From Thermus sp. LT1-2-5 (GTDB lineage Bacteria; Deinococcota; Deinococci; Deinococcales; Thermaceae), in assembly GCF_040363165.1 (NCBI RefSeq), contig NZ_BSRG01000007.1, forward strand, positions 1-64,000: a stretch of DNA of 64,000 bases. The letters are read 5' to 3'. How positions within the stretch are numbered: the first letter of the stretch is position 1; the number at the start of each line of letters is the position of its first letter. A program made the translations under genes and the position numbers. Shown here piece by piece: positions 32,308-40,438 of this stretch. The notes below the pieces were generated by a model that did no database searches, was not told the DNA's origin, and worked only from the letters and a program-made list of their open reading frames with translations.

Positions 32308-33492
32308 ATGCGCCTTTTGGCCGTCCTTGTCCTCCTCTCCTTGGCCCTCGCCGCACCTACCCTCCGCCTCCAGGGGGAGGTGGCGGGTCCTTTGGTCCTA
32401 ACCACCCCTGGTTTGGTGGTGGAAGGGCAAGGGGCTGTGGTGCGGGGGAGGGAAGGGCACACCGTGCGCCTCCTTGCCCCCGGTATCCGCGTGCGGGGTC
32501 TCAAGGTGGTGGGCGCGGGGCCGAGGGAGGACTTCTTTGAACCAGATGCGGCCATTTACCTACAGGGGTGCCAGGGGTGCGTCCTCGAGGACGTGCGCGT
32601 GGAAGGCGCCCCCACCGCGGTGCGGGCGGAGGATTCCCAGGGCCTAGTCGTGCGTCGCCTTCGGGCGAGGGGGCTACGCAACGCCCCTGGGGTGCTCATC
32701 TACAACAGCCCCCTGGCCCAGGTGGAGGAAAGCCATCTGGAAGGCTACGTGGACGCCATCTATGTGGAGTACAGCCCCGGGCTCCGGTTGGTGGGCAACG
32801 CCCTTTGGGACAACACCCGCTACGGCTTTCACGTGATGTTCACCTGGGAGGCCCGGGTGGAGGGCAACCGGAGCTGGGCCAACGCCATCGGCAATGCCCT
32901 CATGCACGGGGCTTCCAATGTGGTGCGGGGAAACCGCCTCGAGGACCACGCCACCCCCTTGGGCTACGGCCTCCTGGTCCAGGACGAGCGCCAAACCCGG
33001 GTTTTGGAAAACCGCTTCCAGGGGAACACCCTGGGCCTCGTCCTCATGGACGCCGTGGGGGTGGAGGTGCGGGGTAACCGCTTCCTGGAAAACGGCACGG
33101 CCTTGCGCCTCACCCGGGAGCGGGGGGCCAACTCCGCCCGCATCCACGGCAACGCCTTCCAGGGCAACCTTTACGACCTCCTGGTGGACGACCCCCAAGC
33201 CCGAGCGGAGGTGGAGGGCAACGCCTACGATCGGGCAAGCCCCCTCCCAGTACCCCACTTGCCCACGGGTTCCTTCGCCCTCCTCCTGGCGCGGCAGCCC
33301 GAGCTTTCCCTCTTCGCCCTCTCCCCCGGGGTGGTGCTTTGGGAGGCGGCGGAGGCCCAGGTGCCGGGACTAAGGCTTCTCGCCTTGGCGGACACCCGGG
33401 CCCAGAGCTTGCCCAGGGGGTCCCAGGGGCAACCGATTCTGGCCCTTCTCGGGCTTGCGGGAGGCTTGGTATGGTGGCGGTGGAGGACCTGA
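32308..33492 (+). CDS. nosD: NosD-like periplasmic copper-site maturation protein
   Basis: This 394-residue exported protein has signal peptide MRLLAVLVLLSLALA and a right-handed beta-helix (CASH-type) body with repeated VEGNRSWANAIGNAL, VVRGNRLEDHATPLGYGLL and VEVRGNRFLENGTALRL coils, ending in a C-terminal membrane anchor (PILALLGLAGGLVWW). This is the standard NosD architecture. NosD with NosF and NosY forms the ABC-type complex that assembles CuZ of nitrous oxide reductase. The leaderless ATG 32308 is chosen over GTG 32299 from promoter spacing. It overlaps nosF by 22 bp. Confidence 0.88.
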   Translation: MRLLAVLVLLSLALAAPTLRLQGEVAGPLVLTTPGLVVEGQGAVVRGREGHTVRLLAPGIRVRGLKVVGAGPREDFFEPDAAIYLQGCQGCVLEDVRVEGAPTAVRAEDSQGLVVRRLRARGLRNAPGVLIYNSPLAQVEESHLEGYVDAIYVEYSPGLRLVGNALWDNTRYGFHVMFTWEARVEGNRSWANAIGNALMHGASNVVRGNRLEDHATPLGYGLLVQDERQTRVLENRFQGNTLGLVLMDAVGVEVRGNRFLENGTALRLTRERGANSARIHGNAFQGNLYDLLVDDPQARAEVEGNAYDRASPLPVPHLPTGSFALLLARQPELSLFALSPGVVLWEAAEAQVPGLRLLALADTRAQSLPRGSQGQPILALLGLAGGLVWWRWRT

Positions 33493-34148
33493 GCAAGGAC
33501 CGGAGGCTTCGCGGCCTCTCCTTCCGGGCGGAGGGGGGCGTGGTGGGTCTTCTTGGGCCAAACGGGGCGGGCAAGAGCACCCTGTTGGCCGTCTTGGCGG
33601 GGCGCCTTCGCCCTTCTCGGGGGCGGGCCACCCTCCTGGGCTACTCTCCCCGCGACCCCCGGGCGACGCCCTTGCGGGCCTACCTCCCCCAGAACCCCCG
33701 TCTTTTTCCCCACCTCGAGGCCCGGGAGTACCTGGAGGGGGCCAGGCGGCTCAAGGGGCTTCCCCCGGCGGCTTTGGAGGAAGCGGTGGAGCGCATGGGC
33801 ATCGCCGCCCTCCTGGTCCGGCGGGTCGGGGGGCTTTCCGGGGGGGAGCGGCAGCGCCTGGCCCTGGCGGCCAGCCTCATGGGGGACCCTCCCATCTGGC
33901 TCCTGGACGAGCCCACCGCCGCCCTGGACCCCAAGGGGCGGGAGCGGTTCTGGGCTTGGGTGGGGCAGAAGCGGACGGGACTTGTCCTCCTCGCCCTGCA
34001 TCACGTGGAGGAGGCCCGGCGGGCGCATCGGCTGCTCCTCCTTAAGGGGGGAACCCTTCTGGAGGAAGGGAACCCCGACACGGTGTTGGGCCCGAGGGGA
34101 GAGCGGCTCCCCTGGCTAATGGAGGTGCTCTATGCGGAATCGGCGTGA
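33471..34148 (+). CDS. nosF: NosF-like ABC ATPase
   Basis: The 225-residue ATPase has Walker A LLGPNGAGKSTLLAV, signature LSGGERQRLALAASLMG and Walker B IWLLDEPTAALDP, and an H-loop in LALHHVEEARR. It is short, without a TOBE domain, as NosF is. ATG 33471 overlaps nosD, and the gene overlaps nosL by 17 bp. It supplies energy to NosY for copper-site maturation. Confidence 0.88.
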   Translation: MVAVEDLSKDRRLRGLSFRAEGGVVGLLGPNGAGKSTLLAVLAGRLRPSRGRATLLGYSPRDPRATPLRAYLPQNPRLFPHLEAREYLEGARRLKGLPPAALEEAVERMGIAALLVRRVGGLSGGERQRLALAASLMGDPPIWLLDEPTAALDPKGRERFWAWVGQKRTGLVLLALHHVEEARRAHRLLLLKGGTLLEEGNPDTVLGPRGERLPWLMEVLYAESA

Positions 34149-34830
34149 GCTGTTGCGGGTTCTTGGTGGACTGGTTTTGGTTGCCCCCGTTCTCGCCCAG
34201 CACGGGGGGATGGCGGGGATGGGCCAGGAGGGTCCCAAGCCCACGGGGGCCTTCGTGCCCCCCAAGCCCATCCCTTGGGACACGGGGCAGTGCGCCTTCT
34301 GCGAGATGCCCCTCAAGACCCCTGAGGGGCAGTGGCGGGGGCGCACCTTCCCGAGGGGCTTCTTTGAACAGACCTATTCCCAGATCGCCTTCGCCGAACC
34401 CAGGCCAGCGCCCCATGACCCCAAGCGGGTGGTGGACGCCCTCCACTTTGAGAGTATAGCCTGCATGGTGAACTACGCCTGGGTCCATGGCCTGAGGGAC
34501 GGGGAGGGAGCCACCTTCTACGTGACGGACCGAGGGGCCTACGACCCCGCCCGTCCCCAGGAAACGGTGCGCCTCATCCCCGCCCGGGCCGCCACCTACT
34601 ACTGGGGGGAGCGGATGATGGTGGTGATGAACGCCAAGCTCCTGGCCTTTGGCAGCGCCAAGGCGGCCCAAGAGTTCGCCGAAAAGAACAAGGGCCAGCA
34701 CGGCCGGCAGCGCTTCTATAGCTTCCAGACCCTCTGGGACCTCGCCCCCTTGCCGGAAATGAACCTGGTGGCCCTTCTCGCCAAGCATGCGGGCCTTTTG
34801 GACCAAGGGGAGCACGGCGGGCACCCCTGA
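34132..34830 (+). CDS. nosL: NosL-like copper chaperone 1
   Basis: This 232-residue exported protein has a basic N-terminus and hydrophobic signal (MRNRRELLRVLGGLVLVAPVLA), then a His/Met-rich stretch HGGMAGMGQ and the NosL copper motif CAFCEMPLK (a CxxCxM pattern). The C-terminal part includes the two-repeat NosL fold (AATYYWGERMMVVMNAKLLAF; AKAAQEFAEKN). It also ends in a His-rich tail EHGGHP. NosL carries Cu(I) to apo-nitrous oxide reductase. RBS GGAGGTG precedes ATG 34132. Confidence 0.88.
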   Translation: MRNRRELLRVLGGLVLVAPVLAQHGGMAGMGQEGPKPTGAFVPPKPIPWDTGQCAFCEMPLKTPEGQWRGRTFPRGFFEQTYSQIAFAEPRPAPHDPKRVVDALHFESIACMVNYAWVHGLRDGEGATFYVTDRGAYDPARPQETVRLIPARAATYYWGERMMVVMNAKLLAFGSAKAAQEFAEKNKGQHGRQRFYSFQTLWDLAPLPEMNLVALLAKHAGLLDQGEHGGHP

Positions 34831-34843
34831 GGAGGTAGGAGAA

Positions 34844-35284
34844 ATGGTGCGGCGTTGGCTTCTTCTTGGCCTTCTTGCCCTGGCTTGGGCGTGGGCGCAC
34901 GAGTCCCGTACCGTGGGGCCGTACCGCCTGGTGGTGGGGTTCCTGCAGAACCCCGCCTTCGCCGGGTATCCCAACTCCTTAGACCTCAGGGTTACCACCT
35001 TGGACGGCAAGCCCGTGGAAGGTTTGGAGCGTACCCTGAAGGCCGAAATCGTCGCCCCCAATGGGGAGCGGCTTGCCGTGGAGCTTATCCCCGTCCACAA
35101 CCAGCCGGGCTACTACCGGGGCTGGTTCATCCCCACCCTTCCCGGGGACTACGCTTGGCGCATCGTGGGGGTTATTGGGGACCTCTCGGTGGACGAGACC
35201 TTTACCCGCTTTTACCACTCCAAGACCGCCGTCTTGGATCCTGAGGCGTTCAGCGTGCCCAAGCCGCTGACCCGAAACCGCTAG
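34844..35284 (+). CDS. Exported protein of the nos cluster, FixH/YtkA-like fold suspected
   Basis: The 146-residue protein has signal peptide MVRRWLLLGLLALAWAWA followed by HESRTVGPYRLVVGFLQNP and an Ig-like beta pattern (DGKPVEGLERTLKAEIV; NQPGYYRGWFIPTLPGDY; GDLSVDETFTRFYHSK). This resembles periplasmic domains of FixH/YtkA-like proteins that handle copper or respiratory complex assembly. The N-terminal His after cleavage could be a metal ligand. It lies 13 bp after nosL. No definite function. Confidence 0.65.
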   Translation: MVRRWLLLGLLALAWAWAHESRTVGPYRLVVGFLQNPAFAGYPNSLDLRVTTLDGKPVEGLERTLKAEIVAPNGERLAVELIPVHNQPGYYRGWFIPTLPGDYAWRIVGVIGDLSVDETFTRFYHSKTAVLDPEAFSVPKPLTRNR

Positions 35285-35325
35285 CGGCTCGCCCCGGCAG
35301 GTCGCCCGCCGGGGCAGGGGAAACC

Positions 35326-35838
35326 ATGCGAAGAAGAGACGTGCTTGCCCTTCCCGTCCTTGTCCTACTGAACCAGGTTCGGGCGGCCCCCCGGTCCCTT
35401 AGGGTGGGGGTGGACGCCTGCCCTTACTGCTTCATGACCATCCTGGACGCCCGCCACGCGGCCCAGGCGGTGAACCCGCAGGGAAAGGCCTTTTTCTACG
35501 ATGACCCCGCCTGTCTCCTGGACCAGCTCAACGGCTGGGGTGGGCCGGACCTGAAGGCCCAGGAGGTCTACCTGGCGGACTACCTTGGCAGCACCCGTCA
35601 GGCGCCCCGCTGGCTGGCGGCGGAAAAGGCCCTTTTATATCACCAGCCCCGGGTCCGCACCCCCATGGGCTCGGGTCTACTGGTCTTTGCTAGCCGGCAA
35701 GACCTGGAGCGGCACCTGAAGGAGCGGCCGGAGCGGGCTGGGGGGCGGGTCCTCACCTGGGAGGAGGCGCTTCGGGAAGGAAGGAAGCGCCCCTTTGTCC
35801 CCACGGATTTCTTTTCGCCGCCCCCAAGGACGCCATGA
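35326..35838 (+). CDS. NosL-like copper chaperone 2
   Basis: The 170-residue protein has an arginine-rich signal (MRRRDVLALPVLVLLNQVRA) and a CPYCFM motif (VDACPYCFMTILDARHAA) equivalent to the CxxCxM site of NosL, followed by a NosL-like second half (VRTPMGSGLLVFASRQDLERHL). It is shorter than the first NosL and lacks the His tail. A GC-rich hairpin (GCCCCGGC/GCCGGGGC, 35291-35315) lies just before it, without a T-run. The gene overlaps nosY by 4 bp. Confidence 0.75.
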   Translation: MRRRDVLALPVLVLLNQVRAAPRSLRVGVDACPYCFMTILDARHAAQAVNPQGKAFFYDDPACLLDQLNGWGGPDLKAQEVYLADYLGSTRQAPRWLAAEKALLYHQPRVRTPMGSGLLVFASRQDLERHLKERPERAGGRVLTWEEALREGRKRPFVPTDFFSPPPRTP

Positions 35839-36584
35839 TGGCCTTTTTCCTCAAGGAGGTGGGCCGGAACCCCTGGACCCTCGCCCTTCTCCTCCTCCCC
35901 CCCCTCTTGGCCCTGGGCTTCCAGGGGAGAGGGGAGGGGATTGGGCTCGTGGGGCTCTACGGGACCAGCCTCCTCCTCCTTCCCCCCCTGGTCCTGGCTC
36001 TGGCGGTGCCCCTTTTGGCCTCGAGGGAGGAGTGGGCTTTCCTCCTAGGCCTTCCCGTTTCCCCGGGACGGGGGTTTGCAACCGGGGTGTTTGGGGTGTT
36101 TCTCGGCCTCCTTCCGCCCCTGCTTGCGGGTTACCTCCTGGGGGCAGGCCTCCTGGGCCTTTCCTGGGGGGCGGCCCTTTGGCTTCTCCTTTCCGGGATA
36201 GGCCTATTGGCCTTCTGGGTGGGCGTGGCCGCCGGGCTTTCCGCCCTCCTCTTGGAAGAGCGGCGCGCCCTGGGGCTCGGGTTCGCCCTGTACGGCCTTC
36301 TCAACGTCCTCTATGGGCCCTTGGTGGTGGCCTTGGCGGTGCGGCTTAGGGACTATCCCTTAGAGGGCCTCCTCACCCTAGCCCTGCTCCTGAACCCGCA
36401 GGAACTCCACCGGGTGGGCCTCCTAGCCGGACTGAAGGCCCCGGTGCTCACCGGTCCCGTGGGCTACCTGGTGGCGGAGCGGCTGGGGTTTGTGGCGGCT
36501 TGGGGGAGCCTCGCCTACCTCCTCCTCTTTGCCTTGGGGCTTGCCCTTCTCGGCGCCTGGATCTTCGCCCGGCGCGACCGCTAG
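35835..36584 (+). CDS. nosY: NosY-like ABC membrane protein
   Basis: This 249-residue protein has six hydrophobic segments (LALLLLPPLLALGFQG, IGLVGLYGTSLLLLPPLVLA and others) and no EAA loop, as in ABC-2-type exporters such as NosY. It is the membrane partner of NosF at 33471. ATG 35835 overlaps the NosL2 stop. The 3' end meets the convergent histidine kinase gene with 4 bp overlap, ending the cluster; nosZ and nosR are not present. Confidence 0.8.
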   Translation: MMAFFLKEVGRNPWTLALLLLPPLLALGFQGRGEGIGLVGLYGTSLLLLPPLVLALAVPLLASREEWAFLLGLPVSPGRGFATGVFGVFLGLLPPLLAGYLLGAGLLGLSWGAALWLLLSGIGLLAFWVGVAAGLSALLLEERRALGLGFALYGLLNVLYGPLVVALAVRLRDYPLEGLLTLALLLNPQELHRVGLLAGLKAPVLTGPVGYLVAERLGFVAAWGSLAYLLLFALGLALLGAWIFARRDR

Positions 36585-37780
36585 GCGCCCCTTTGGGGCC
36601 GCAGCCACACCCAGAAGGCCCGTTCTCCGGGAGCCACCCGGAGGCTCGCCCCTTGGGCCTTGGCTAGGGCCTGGGCCAGCCTGAGCCCCAGGCCCGAACC
36701 GGGGTTGGGGTGGGTGGGGGCGTTCCCCACCGCCAACCCGTCCCCATCAACCCGTACCCACACCTGGCCCCCCTTGGCGGTGTGGTGCAGGGCGTTTTCC
36801 AAAAGGCTCACCACGATGGCCCGTAGGGCCGCCTCGTGGGCCCTGACCACCACCGCCTCCTCGGGGAGCTCCAGGTTCAGGGCCACGCCTCGAGCCCGAA
36901 AGGCGGGGCGGAGGGCCTCCGCCTCGGTGAAGACCAGGGTGTCCAGCTCCAAGGGCTTGAGGTGAAGGGCGTCCGCTTCCGCCCGGGCCAGGAGGAGGAG
37001 GCGGCCCACGAGCTCCCGCAGGCTTTCCGCCTGGGCCCGGGCCTCCCAAAGCCGTCCCCGCTCCAGATGGCCGAGAAGGAGGGTGAGGGGGGTTCTCAGG
37101 GCGTGGGCGGCCTCGGCGGCGAAGCGCCTTTCCGCCTCCAACGCCGCCTCCAAGGCGGCCAGCACCTGGTTGAAGGCCGCCACCAGTTGCCCCACCTCAT
37201 CGGGGCTTGCGGGCGGGGTGAGCCGCCTTCCCCAGGCGCGGGCCTGGGCCAGGGTGTGGGCCTCGAGGGTGGCCCGGGCTAAGGGGGCGAGGGCCTTTCG
37301 GGAGAGGAGAAGGGCCAGAAGGAAGGCTAGCCCTCCTCCCAGGAGGAGGACCGGGAGGAGCAAGCGGTCCAGAAGGCCCAAGGGGGCGAGGAGGGTAGCC
37401 CGCTCCCGGGCCGCCCTCAAGAGGAGCCCCTCCCGCCTCGCCTCCCGCACCAGGTAGCCTTGGGTCTGCCCCGCCGCCAAGGCGGTTAGGGCCTCGGGGG
37501 AGGGTAGGAGGCCCACGGCGTCCAATAGCCCCTCTTCCCCCAAGAGCAGGAGGAGGGTGCCGGGGAGGACCGCTCCCAGGAGCTCCCCGTCCACCTGGAG
37601 GCGGGCTTTACCCTCCTCGTCTTTCATCAGGCGGACGCTAGAGAGAAGCTTGTCCAAGCCGCTTAGGGCCTGCCGCTCCAGGGCCAGGCGAAGCCCTTCC
37701 CTTAGGGCCAGGGCGGAAAACCCTAGGCCCGCCACCACCACCAAGGCGGTGAGCAAGGCTATCCGAAGCCGGAGGCTCAT
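36581..37780 (-). CDS. OmpR-pathway sensor histidine kinase
   Basis: This 399-residue membrane kinase has a first membrane segment (IALLTALVVVAGLGFSALAL), a ~120-residue extracytoplasmic region, a second segment (LLLPVLLLGGGLAFLLALLL), a HAMP linker, the H-box FAAEAAHALRTPLTLLLGHLE (variant of AHELRTPL), an N-box SLLENALHHTAKGG and a degenerate G-box GSGLGLRLAQALA. ATG 37780 overlaps the regulator stop by 4 bp. The extracytoplasmic domain is Leu- and Gly-rich with no known fold. It likely senses an envelope or metal signal. Confidence 0.9.
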   Translation of the reverse strand: MSLRLRIALLTALVVVAGLGFSALALREGLRLALERQALSGLDKLLSSVRLMKDEEGKARLQVDGELLGAVLPGTLLLLLGEEGLLDAVGLLPSPEALTALAAGQTQGYLVREARREGLLLRAARERATLLAPLGLLDRLLLPVLLLGGGLAFLLALLLSRKALAPLARATLEAHTLAQARAWGRRLTPPASPDEVGQLVAAFNQVLAALEAALEAERRFAAEAAHALRTPLTLLLGHLERGRLWEARAQAESLRELVGRLLLLARAEADALHLKPLELDTLVFTEAEALRPAFRARGVALNLELPEEAVVVRAHEAALRAIVVSLLENALHHTAKGGQVWVRVDGDGLAVGNAPTHPNPGSGLGLRLAQALAKAQGASLRVAPGERAFWVWLRPQRGA

Positions 37781-38433
37781 CCCCGCAGGCGGTAGCCCAG
37801 GCCCCGCACCGTTTCGATGGCCTCGGGGTCCAGCTTGCGGCGCAGGTACTTGATGTAGGTGTCCACGGTGCGGGGGTCCACGCTCTCCTCCCCGTTCCAA
37901 ACCTTCTCCAAGAGCTCCTCCCGCGTGGCGAAGCCTTCTCCCTTTAAGGCTAAGGCTTCCAGGACGGCGAACTCCCGCGCTGAAAGGGGCACCTCCTGGC
38001 CTCGGAAAAAGGCCAGGCGCCCTTCCAGGTCCAGTTCTAGCCGGCCTACCCGCAGGCGGTTTTCCGCCAGACCCCGGCTCCGGCGCAGTAGGGCCCGCGC
38101 CCGGGCCACCACCTCCTCGGGGTAGAAGGGCTTCACCACGTAGTCGTCCGCTCCCGCGGCCAGGCCTTCCAGGCGGGCTTCCAAGGCGTCCCGGGCGGTG
38201 AGGATGAGGACGGGCAGGCTAAGCCCCCGCCCCCGGGCGAACCGAAGGACCTCGAGGCCGTCCCCATCCGGCAGGAACAGGTCCAGGACCAGGAGGTCGT
38301 AGGGGAAGGCCAGGAGGAGCCCTTCCGCTTCCTCCACGCCCGCCGCCTCGTCCACGGCGAAGCCCGCCTCCTCCAAGGCTTCCCGCACCAGGGCCCGCAC
38401 CCCGGGTTCGTCCTCCACCAGAAGGACCCTCAT
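37777..38433 (-). CDS. OmpR/PhoB-family response regulator
   Basis: This 218-residue regulator has a receiver domain (VEDEPGVRALV, phosphoacceptor in LVLDLFLPDGDG, Thr in ILTARDA, Lys in YVVKPFYPEE) and a winged-helix DNA-binding domain (LSAREFAVLEALAL; VDPRTVDTYIKYLRRKLD; TVRGLGYRLRG). It is the partner of the overlapping kinase. It could be a candidate for the Pho-like direct repeats seen elsewhere in the window, but its neighbours are unknown envelope proteins, so this is not established. Confidence 0.93.
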   Translation of the reverse strand: MRVLLVEDEPGVRALVREALEEAGFAVDEAAGVEEAEGLLLAFPYDLLVLDLFLPDGDGLEVLRFARGRGLSLPVLILTARDALEARLEGLAAGADDYVVKPFYPEEVVARARALLRRSRGLAENRLRVGRLELDLEGRLAFFRGQEVPLSAREFAVLEALALKGEGFATREELLEKVWNGEESVDPRTVDTYIKYLRRKLDPEAIETVRGLGYRLRG

Positions 38434-38864
38434 CGGCGAAGCGCCTCCCTCCCTGTGGCCGCCTCCAGCCAGACCTCCCCGAAGGGCCCCTTGGCCTCCC
38501 AAACCAAAAGCCGCTCCTTGGGCTTGGGTTTGAGTTCCAAGTGCCAGGGTTCCCCATAGCGGCGCCGCACCAGGGCCAGGGCCTGGGGGAAGGAAAGGTG
38601 GGGCTCTGCCAGGTGCTTGGGGATGCCCTTGGGCCGGAACAGGACTACCCGTCGGCTTCCCGCCTCCACCCACACCTCGAGGCCCGGCACCCAGAGCTCG
38701 TACACCCAAAGCCCCTCCTTGGGCTTGAGGCCGTGGCTGAACTTGTACACCTGTTCCAGGCGGGTGGGGCCAAGGTAGGGCGCGGCCAAGGCGAAGACCT
38801 CTTCCGGGGTCAGGCGCGGTGGGCTCTGGGCCAGGGCCCACCCGAGGAGGGCGAGGAGGAGCAT
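38430..38864 (-). CDS. Exported PepSY-like protein with internal duplication
   Basis: This 144-residue protein has signal peptide MLLLALLGWALAQ. Two similar blocks follow: GLWVYELWVPGLEVWVEAGS and RLLVWEAKGPFGEVWLEAAT, each a strand pair ending in a (V/A)-x-G-R-x-(V/A) turn, as in PepSY-type domains. It overlaps the response-regulator start by 4 bp, so it is co-transcribed with the two-component genes. It may be the periplasmic partner or inhibitor of the sensor. Confidence 0.65.
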   Translation of the reverse strand: MLLLALLGWALAQSPPRLTPEEVFALAAPYLGPTRLEQVYKFSHGLKPKEGLWVYELWVPGLEVWVEAGSRRVVLFRPKGIPKHLAEPHLSFPQALALVRRRYGEPWHLELKPKPKERLLVWEAKGPFGEVWLEAATGREALRR

Positions 38865-38875
38865 CCCCCTCCAGT

Positions 38876-39292
38876 TTAGGGGTTCTTGAGGAGCTCTAAA
38901 AGCGCCTCCCCCTTGGCGGCTAAGGCCTCCGCTTGGGCCCGGTCGCCCCTCCCCCAGGCCTCCCAGGCGGCCAGGACCACCTCCTCGATGCGCCGCCTTT
39001 TTTCTTCCTCTAACCCTTGGGCCTGGCGGCGCAAGGCCTCGAGGCGGCTCGGGAGGGCGCTTCCTCCCTGGAAAGGGTTGGGAAGAGGCGAGGCGCCTCG
39101 AAGCCCCCGCAGGAGCCACACCACGCCCAGGACCAGGAGGACCAGGAGGCCCAAAAGAAGGAGGGTTTCCAGGAATTCCTCCACCCGTTTTGGTCCAAAC
39201 CACGGCCCAAGCCCCGGTGGGGGAGGGCCATAGGGCGCGCAGCCGGCGAGAAGGGTTAGACCGATCAGGGGAAAAAGGGTTTTCGTGCGCAT
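38876..39292 (-). CDS. Lipoprotein with membrane segment and coiled coil, unknown
   Basis: The 138-residue protein starts MRTKTLFPLIGLTLLAGCAP, a lipoprotein signal with lipobox LAGC. A second hydrophobic segment (LLLLGLLVLLVLGVVWLLRG) and a charged helix with coiled-coil character (LRRQAQGLEEEKRRRIEEVV) follow. No family is recognised. ATG 39292 places the lipobox properly. It lies 11 bp before the PepSY-like gene in the same operon. Confidence 0.7.
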   Translation of the reverse strand: MRTKTLFPLIGLTLLAGCAPYGPPPPGLGPWFGPKRVEEFLETLLLLGLLVLLVLGVVWLLRGLRGASPLPNPFQGGSALPSRLEALRRQAQGLEEEKRRRIEEVVLAAWEAWGRGDRAQAEALAAKGEALLELLKNP

Positions 39293-39347
39293 GCTTGCCT
39301 CCAAAGGTGAAGAGGGGAGTGGGGCCACGCCCCACCCCCCTTGGGCC

Positions 39348-39938
39348 CTAGAAGCCCCGCTCAGCCTTGATCAGGTGATGCGCCGCGCGGGCCAGCCGGT
39401 GGGCGGCCTCGGCCCGGGCCAGGTCGCCGCCTTGGCCTAGGAGGGCCTTGGCCTCCTGGAGAAGGCGGCCCACCTCCGGCCGGCTCACCCGGTAGTAGCT
39501 CGCCTCGTACTCGGCCCGGGCGATGGCTTCCTGGGCGCGGTAGGGCGCCTCGTAGCCTTTGCGGCCCCGCGGGCCAGGCCCCATGGGGATGGGGTAGGCG
39601 CTCGGGGCCACCTCCAGGAACCGGAGGGCCTCGTAGATCAGGCTAGCGGCGTGGGCCCGCTCCTTGGCCCGGAAGTGCTGGCCCCCTTGGTACTCCCCTT
39701 GCGCCTGGCGCAAGAGGGCGTCGGCGGCGGCCTTCAGGGGGCTTTGCCCCACCAGGCCGGAGAGGTACTGGGCGCGGCTCAGTTCCCGAGCGGCCCGCTC
39801 CGCCTCGCGGTAGCCGTAGCCGTAGGGTTGCATGGGCGCGGGAGCGGGAGCCGGGCCGCCAGGGGGCGGCGGCGCGGGCTGGGCCAAACCCGTCAAGCCG
39901 AGGGCCAAAATTGCCGTGGTCAGAAGCCGCTTTTTCAT
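39348..39938 (-). CDS. Exported Ala/Tyr-rich helical protein, unknown
   Basis: This 196-residue protein has signal peptide MKKRLLTTAILALGLTGLAQ, a Pro-rich linker (PAPPPPGGPAPAPAPM) and an Ala-rich helical part with many Tyr and Arg/Glu pairs (YREAERAARELSRAQYLSGL; AQEAIARAEYEASYYRVSRP). It resembles the stress-related periplasmic helical proteins near metal-responsive two-component systems, but no family can be named. GGAGGTAT precedes ATG 39938. It is the first gene of the operon that ends with the kinase gene at 36581. Confidence 0.7.
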   Translation of the reverse strand: MKKRLLTTAILALGLTGLAQPAPPPPGGPAPAPAPMQPYGYGYREAERAARELSRAQYLSGLVGQSPLKAAADALLRQAQGEYQGGQHFRAKERAHAASLIYEALRFLEVAPSAYPIPMGPGPRGRKGYEAPYRAQEAIARAEYEASYYRVSRPEVGRLLQEAKALLGQGGDLARAEAAHRLARAAHHLIKAERGF

Positions 39939-40027
39939 CCTTATACCTCCTTCTGCCCCGAAGGGCCCCCTAAGAGTAGGAGGGTTTTGTGGGACGACGG
40001 TGGAAAGGCGAGCCGCTTCCTGCAAGC

Positions 40028-40096
40028 GGTTATCGTTCGCAATATCCATAAAATCCGACCGGAATACTTGACTTTTTGCCCCCCTTCCCCTACCCT
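40028..40096 (+). promoter_or_regulatory. Divergent control region of the heme operon
   Basis: TTGACT (40068-40073), a 17-bp spacer and TACCCT (40091-40096) form a promoter for the heme operon. Upstream, GGTTATCG-TTCG-CAATATCC (40028-40047) is an imperfect inverted repeat matching at 6 of 8 arm positions. It lies between the divergent operons and could be an operator for either. The segment is locally AT-rich. Confidence 0.5.
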
Positions 40097-40117
40097 CCTC
40101 CTTGAGGAGGTGATGGC

Positions 40118-40438
40118 GTGTTCGTGGTGATGAACCGCATACCGGTAAAACCCGAGTATGCCGAGCAATTTGAGGAGGTTTTCCGCACTCGAGCCCGGCT
40201 GGTGGACCGGATGCCCGGCTTCCTCCGCAACCTGGTGTTGCGGCCGCAAAACCCCGAGGATCCCTACATCGTCCTTACCTTCTGGGAGAGCGAGGCCGCC
40301 TTCCGCGCCTGGACCGAGAGCCCCGCCTTCCGGGAGGGCCACGCCCGCAGCGGAACCCTGCCCAAGGAAGCCTTCCGGGGTCCGAACCGCTTGGAAACCT
40401 TCGTGGCCTTCCTGGACTCGGAGGTGCAAGGTGGTTGA
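40118..40438 (+). CDS. Heme-degrading monooxygenase-like ABM-domain protein (HmoA/IsdG type)
   Basis: The 106-residue protein starts FVVMNRIPVKPEYAEQFEEV and contains VDRMPGFLRNLVLRPQN, FWESEAAFRAWTESPAFREGH, with His in the last segment as the candidate heme ligand. This is the ferredoxin-like ABM fold of HmoA/IsdG monooxygenases. GTG 40118 follows GAGGAGGTGAT. It is the first gene of a ten-gene heme/iron operon, so it probably opens imported heme to release iron. Confidence 0.82.
   Translation: MFVVMNRIPVKPEYAEQFEEVFRTRARLVDRMPGFLRNLVLRPQNPEDPYIVLTFWESEAAFRAWTESPAFREGHARSGTLPKEAFRGPNRLETFVAFLDSEVQGG

Noticed and set aside
35291-35315. GC hairpin before the second nosL as a terminator
   Set aside because: No T-run follows and the gene order continues; it may only affect mRNA stability.
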